From contig OX392540.1 in the NCBI GenBank assembly GCA_947623455.1, positions 9,689,432 through 9,753,431 on the forward strand: a DNA stretch of 64,000 bases. Reading direction: 5' to 3'. The position numbers and the translations under genes are program-made. Below, piece by piece: positions 59,601-64,000 of this stretch. This DNA is from Mimachlamys varia (Eukaryota; Mollusca; Bivalvia; Pectinida; Pectinidae). Every line of letters begins with the position of its first letter. Position 1 is the first letter of the stretch. The notes under the pieces are model-generated. The model did no database searches, was not told where the DNA came from, and worked only from the letters and a program-made list of their open reading frames with translations.

Positions 59601-62600
59601 ATGGGGATGGATAGGTATTTTATAACTACAGTATAGGTAGGATGAGTATTTTATGGTGGTAGATAGATACTCTATAACTACAGTATAGGGGGGATGAGAA
59701 TTTTATGGGGATGGATAGGTATTTGATGACTACGGTATAGGGGGATGAGTATTTTATGGGGTTAGATAGATATTTTATGACTACGGTATAGGGGGGATGA
59801 GTATTTTATGGGGGTAGATAGGTATTTTATAACTACAGTATAGGGGGGATGAGTATTTTATGGGGGGTAGATATGTATTTTGTGACTACAGTATAGATTG
59901 TTTGAGTATTTTATGGGGGTAAATATATATGTATTTTATGACTATAGTATATGGGGGATGATTATTTTATGGTGGTAGATAGATATTTTATGACTACAGT
60001 ATAGGGGGTTGAGTATTTTATGGTGGTAGATAGATATTTTATGACTACAGAGTAGGGGGATGAGTATTTTATGGTGGTAGATAGATATTTTATGACTACG
60101 GTATAGGGGAATGAGTATTTTATGGGGGTAGATAGGTATTTTATGACTACAGTATAGGGGGGATGAGTATTTAATGGGGGTAGATAGGTATTTTATGACT
60201 ACAGTATAGGGGGGATGAGTATTTAATGGGGGTAGATAGATATTTTATGACTACGGTATAGGGGAATGAGTATTTTATTGGGGTAGATAGGTATTTTATG
60301 ACTACAGTATAGGGGGGATGAGTATTTAATGGGGGTAGATAGATATTTTATGACTACAGTATAGGGGGGGGGATGAATATTTTATGGTGGTAGATAGATA
60401 TTGTATGACTATGGTATAGGGGGATGAGTATTTTATGGTGCTAGATAGATATTTTATGACTACAGTATAGGGGGGATGAGTATTTTGTGGGGATGGATAG
60501 GTATTTTATGACAACAGTATAGGGGGGATGAGTATTTTATGGGGGTAGATAGATATTTTATGACTACAGTATAGGGGGGATGAGTATTTTGTGGGGATGG
60601 ATAGGTATTTTATGACTACAGTATAGGGGGGATGAGTATTTAATGGTGGTAGATAGATATTTTATTCTACGGTATAGGGGGGATGAGTATTTTGTGGGGA
60701 TGGATAGGTATTTTATGACTACAGTATAGGGGGGATGAGTATTTTATGGTGGTAGATAGATATTTTATGACCATGGTATATGGGGATGAGTATTTTATGG
60801 GGTTAGATAAATATTTTATGACTACAGTATAGGGGGGATGAGTATGTTGTGGGGATGGATAGGTATTTTATGACTACGGTATAGTGGGGATGAGTATTTT
60901 ATGGTGGTAGATAGGTATTTTATGACTACAGTATGAGGGGGATGAGTATTTTATGGTGGTAGATAGGTATTTTAAGACTAAGGTATAGGGGGGATGAGTA
61001 TTTTATGATGGTAGATAGGTATTTTATGACTACGGTATAGGGGGGATGAGTATTTTATGGTGGTAGATAGGTATTTTATGACTACAGTATAAGGGGGATG
61101 AGAATTAAATGGGGGTAGATAGGTATTTTTTATGACTACAGTATAAGGGGGATGAGTATTAAATGGGAGTAGATAGATATTTAATGACTACAGTATAGGG
61201 GGGATGAGTATTTAATGGGGGTAGATAGATATTTTATACTACAGTATAGGGGGGGATGAATATCTTATGGTGTTAGATAGATATTTTATGACTCTGGTAT
61301 AGGGGGATGAGTATTTTATGGGGGTAGATAGATATTTTATGACTACATTATAGGGGGGATGAGTTTTTGTGGGGATGGATAGGTATTTTTTGACTACAGT
61401 ATAGGGGGGATGAGTATTTTATGGTGGTAGATAGATATTTTATGATTACAGTATAGGGGGATGAGTATTTTATGGGGGTAGATAGATATTTTATGACCAT
61501 GGTATAGGGGGATGAGTATTTTATGGGGTTAGATAAATATTTTATGACTACAGTATAGGGGGGATGAGTATTTTGTGGGGATGGATAGGTATTTTATGGC
61601 TACGGTATAGTGGGGATGAGTATTTTATGGTGGTAGATAGGTATTTTATACTACAGTATAGGGGGGGGGGATGAATATTTTATGGGGATAGATAGATATT
61701 TTATACTACAGTATAGGGGGGATGAGTATTTTATGGGGATGGATAGGTATTTTATGACAACAGTATAGGGGGGATGAGTATTTTATGGGGGTAGATAGAT
61801 ATTTTATGACTACAGTATAGGGGGGATGAGTATTTAATGGGGGTAGATAGATATTTAATGACTACAGTATAGGGGGGATGAGTATTTAATGGGGGTAGAT
61901 GGATATTTTATACTACAGTATAGGGGGGGATGAATATCTTATGGTGGTAGATAGATATTTTATGACTATGGTATAGGGGGATGAGTATTTTACATTATGT
62001 ATGGTGGTAGATCGATATTTTATGACCATGGTATAGGGGGATGAGTATTTTATGGGGTTAGATAGATATTAGATAGATATTTTATGACTACATTATAGGG
62101 GGGATGAGTATTTAATGGGGATGGATAGGTATTTTATGACTACAGTATAGGGGGGATGAGTATTTTATGGGGATGGATAGGTATTTTATGACAACAGTAT
62201 AGGGGGGATGAGTATTTTATGGGGGTAGATAGATATTTTATGACTACAGTATAGGGGGGGATGAGTATTTTGAGGGGATGGATAGGTATTTTATGACTAC
62301 AGTATAGGGGGGATGAGTATTTAATGGTGGTAGATAGATATTTTATACTACGGTATAGGGGGGATGAGTATTTTGTGGGGACGGATAGGTATTTTATGAC
62401 TACAGTATAGGGGGGATGAGTATTTTATGGTGGTAGATAGATATTTTATGACTACAGTATAGGGGGATGAGTATTTTATGGGGGTAGATAGATATTTTAT
62501 GACCATGGTATAGGGGGATGAGTATTTTATGGGGTTAGATAAATATTTTATGACTACAGTATAGGGGGGATGAGTATGTTGTGGGGATGGATAGGTATTT

Positions 62601-64000
62601 TATGACTACGGTATAGTGGGGATGAGTATTTTATGGTGGTAGATAGGTATTTTATGACTACGGTATAGGGGAGATGAGTATTTTATGGTGGTAGATAGGT
62701 ATTTTATACTACAGTATAGGGGGGGGGGGATGAATATTTTATGGGGGTAGATAGGTATTTTATGACTACAGTACAGAGGGGATGAGTATTTTATGGGGTA
62801 AATAGGTATTTTATGACAACAGTATAGGGGGAATGAGTATTTTATGGGAGTATTAGGTATTTTTATGACTACAGTATAGGGGGGATGAGTATTTTATGGT
62901 GGTAGATAGGTATTTTATGACTACAGTATAGGGGGGATGAGTATTTTATGGTAGTAGATAGGTATTTTATGACTACGGTATAGGGGGATGAGTATTTTAT
63001 GGGGGTAGATAGATATTTTATGACTACGGTATAGGGGGATGAGTATTTTATGGGGGTAAATAGGTATTTTATGACAACAGTATAGGGGGAATGAGTATTT
63101 TATGGGAGTATTAGGTATTTTTATGACTACAGTATAGGGGGGATGAGTATTTTATGGTGGTAGATAGGTATTTTATGACTACAGTATAGGGGGGATGAGT
63201 ATTTTATGGTAGTAGATAGGTATTTTATGACTACGGTATAGGGGGATGAGTATTTTATGGGGGTAGATAGATATTTTATGACTACGGTATAGGGGGATGA
63301 GTATTTTATGGGGATGGATAGGTATTTTATAACTACAGTATAGGTAGGATGAGTATTTTATGGTGGTAGATAGATACTCTATAACTACAGTATAGGGGGG
63401 ATGAGAATTTTATGGGGATGGATAGGTATTTGATGACTACGGTATAGGGGGATGAGTATTTTATGGGGGTAGATAGATATTTTATGACTACGGTATAGGG
63501 GGGATGAGTATTTTATGGGGGTAGATAGGTATTTTATAACTACAGTATAGGGGGGATGAGTATTTTATGGGGGGTAGATATGTATTTTGTGACTACAGTA
63601 TAGATTGTTTGAGTATTTTATGGGGGTAAATATATATGTATTTTATGACTATAGTATATGGGGGATGATTATTTTATGGTGGTAGATAGATATTTTATGA
63701 CTACAGTATAGGGGGTTGAGTATTTTATGGTGGTAGATAGATATTTTATGACTACAGAGTAGGGGGATGAGTATTTTATGGTGGTAGATAGATATTTTAT
63801 GACTACGGTATAGGGGAATGAGTATTTTATTGGGGTAGATAGGTATTTTATGACTACAGTATAGGGGGGATGAGTATTTAATGGGGGTAGATAGATATTT
63901 TATGACTACAGTATAGGGGGGGGGATGAATATTTTATGGTGGTAGATAGATATTGTATGACTATGGTATAGGGGGATGAGTATTTTATGGTGCTAGATAG
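56640..64000. repeat. Array 2 higher-order repeats, offsets about 1578 and 3710 bp
   Basis: The rare variant gtagatcgatattttatg occurs at about 56717, 58295 and 62007, giving offsets of 1578 and 3712 bp. The rare actacagagtaggggg occurs at about 60044 and 63751 (offset 3707 bp), and taggtaggatgag near 59633 and 63343. A block of about 3.7 kb has therefore been duplicated recently, and it contains a smaller duplicated block. Confidence 0.7.

Larger units (their letters stand above)
43757..64000. repeat. Array 2: satellite with a ~52-bp unit, more than 20 kb
   Basis: The unit is ggggggatgagtattttatg then ggggtagatagatattttat and gactacagtata. It has an internal half-unit symmetry: gatgagTATTTTATGg and gatagaTATTTTATGa occur about 26 bp apart, so the unit probably arose as a dimer. 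Variants include gtggtagatag, gggatggatag, accatggtata, acaacagtata, actctggtata and ttttacattatgtatgg. G-runs vary from 4 to more than 15. By length there are roughly 390 units. It is unrelated to array 1, starts near 43757 and runs off the window end. No gene is inside; the few open frames on the minus strand (for example 46010-46219 and 52137-52484) just follow the repeat. Confidence 0.96.

Overview
The window looks like nuclear DNA of an animal, most probably a bivalve mollusc. It has GT-AG introns, SINEs with tRNA-like heads, several MITE-type DNA transposons, a decayed Mutator-like transposase and two giant tandem arrays. The molluscan placement rests on my memory of repeat families (a 'ggtcctttggaccaggtgag' hairpin tail and a tRNA-headed SINE) and is inference.

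Layout: (1) 1-24084 is one minisatellite/satellite array. Its basic unit is 57 bp, mixed with a 25-bp short unit, and it is organised into several local higher-order repeats (offsets of about 1440, 1796, 1611, 1561/2813 and 2626 bp). (2) 24063-43756 is an island of mostly single-copy, AT-rich DNA full of mobile elements. On its minus strand it starts with the last two coding exons of a WDR76-like WD40 gene. The terminal exon runs straight into array 1. Further on are three phase-compatible minus-strand exons of an unidentified gene (40680-40833, 33361-33419, 32382-32608) and one plus-strand putative first exon (43519-43599). (3) 43757-64000 is a second, unrelated array with a unit of about 52 bp, also with higher-order structure. 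It begins about 160 bp after the splice donor of the 43.5-kb exon and runs off the window.

The most interesting relation is that the array-1 unit, read on the minus strand, contains the last codons of the WDR76-like gene (R-L-H-V-F-x-stop). The whole 24-kb array therefore looks like an amplification of that gene's coding end plus 3' UTR. The penultimate exon has TGA where the family has the Trp of its G-R-W-L-T motif, so this copy is broken unless the base is an error. Array 2 has a similar possible founder: an inverted, single-copy relative of its unit, next to a perfect 30-bp palindrome, lies at 42471-42528.

The mobile elements record a nested history. A Mutator-like transposase survives as two pieces in the wrong order. 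Its C-terminal piece contains a 16-copy 44-bp minisatellite expanded from its own codons, and its central piece is split by a 1048-bp element flanked by TTAA. A second TTAA-flanked element (39472-40162), two identical-looking 461-bp MITEs and a 457-bp TA-flanked MITE complete the picture. All similarities are from reading and memory; no search was run. Copy counts in the arrays are approximate.
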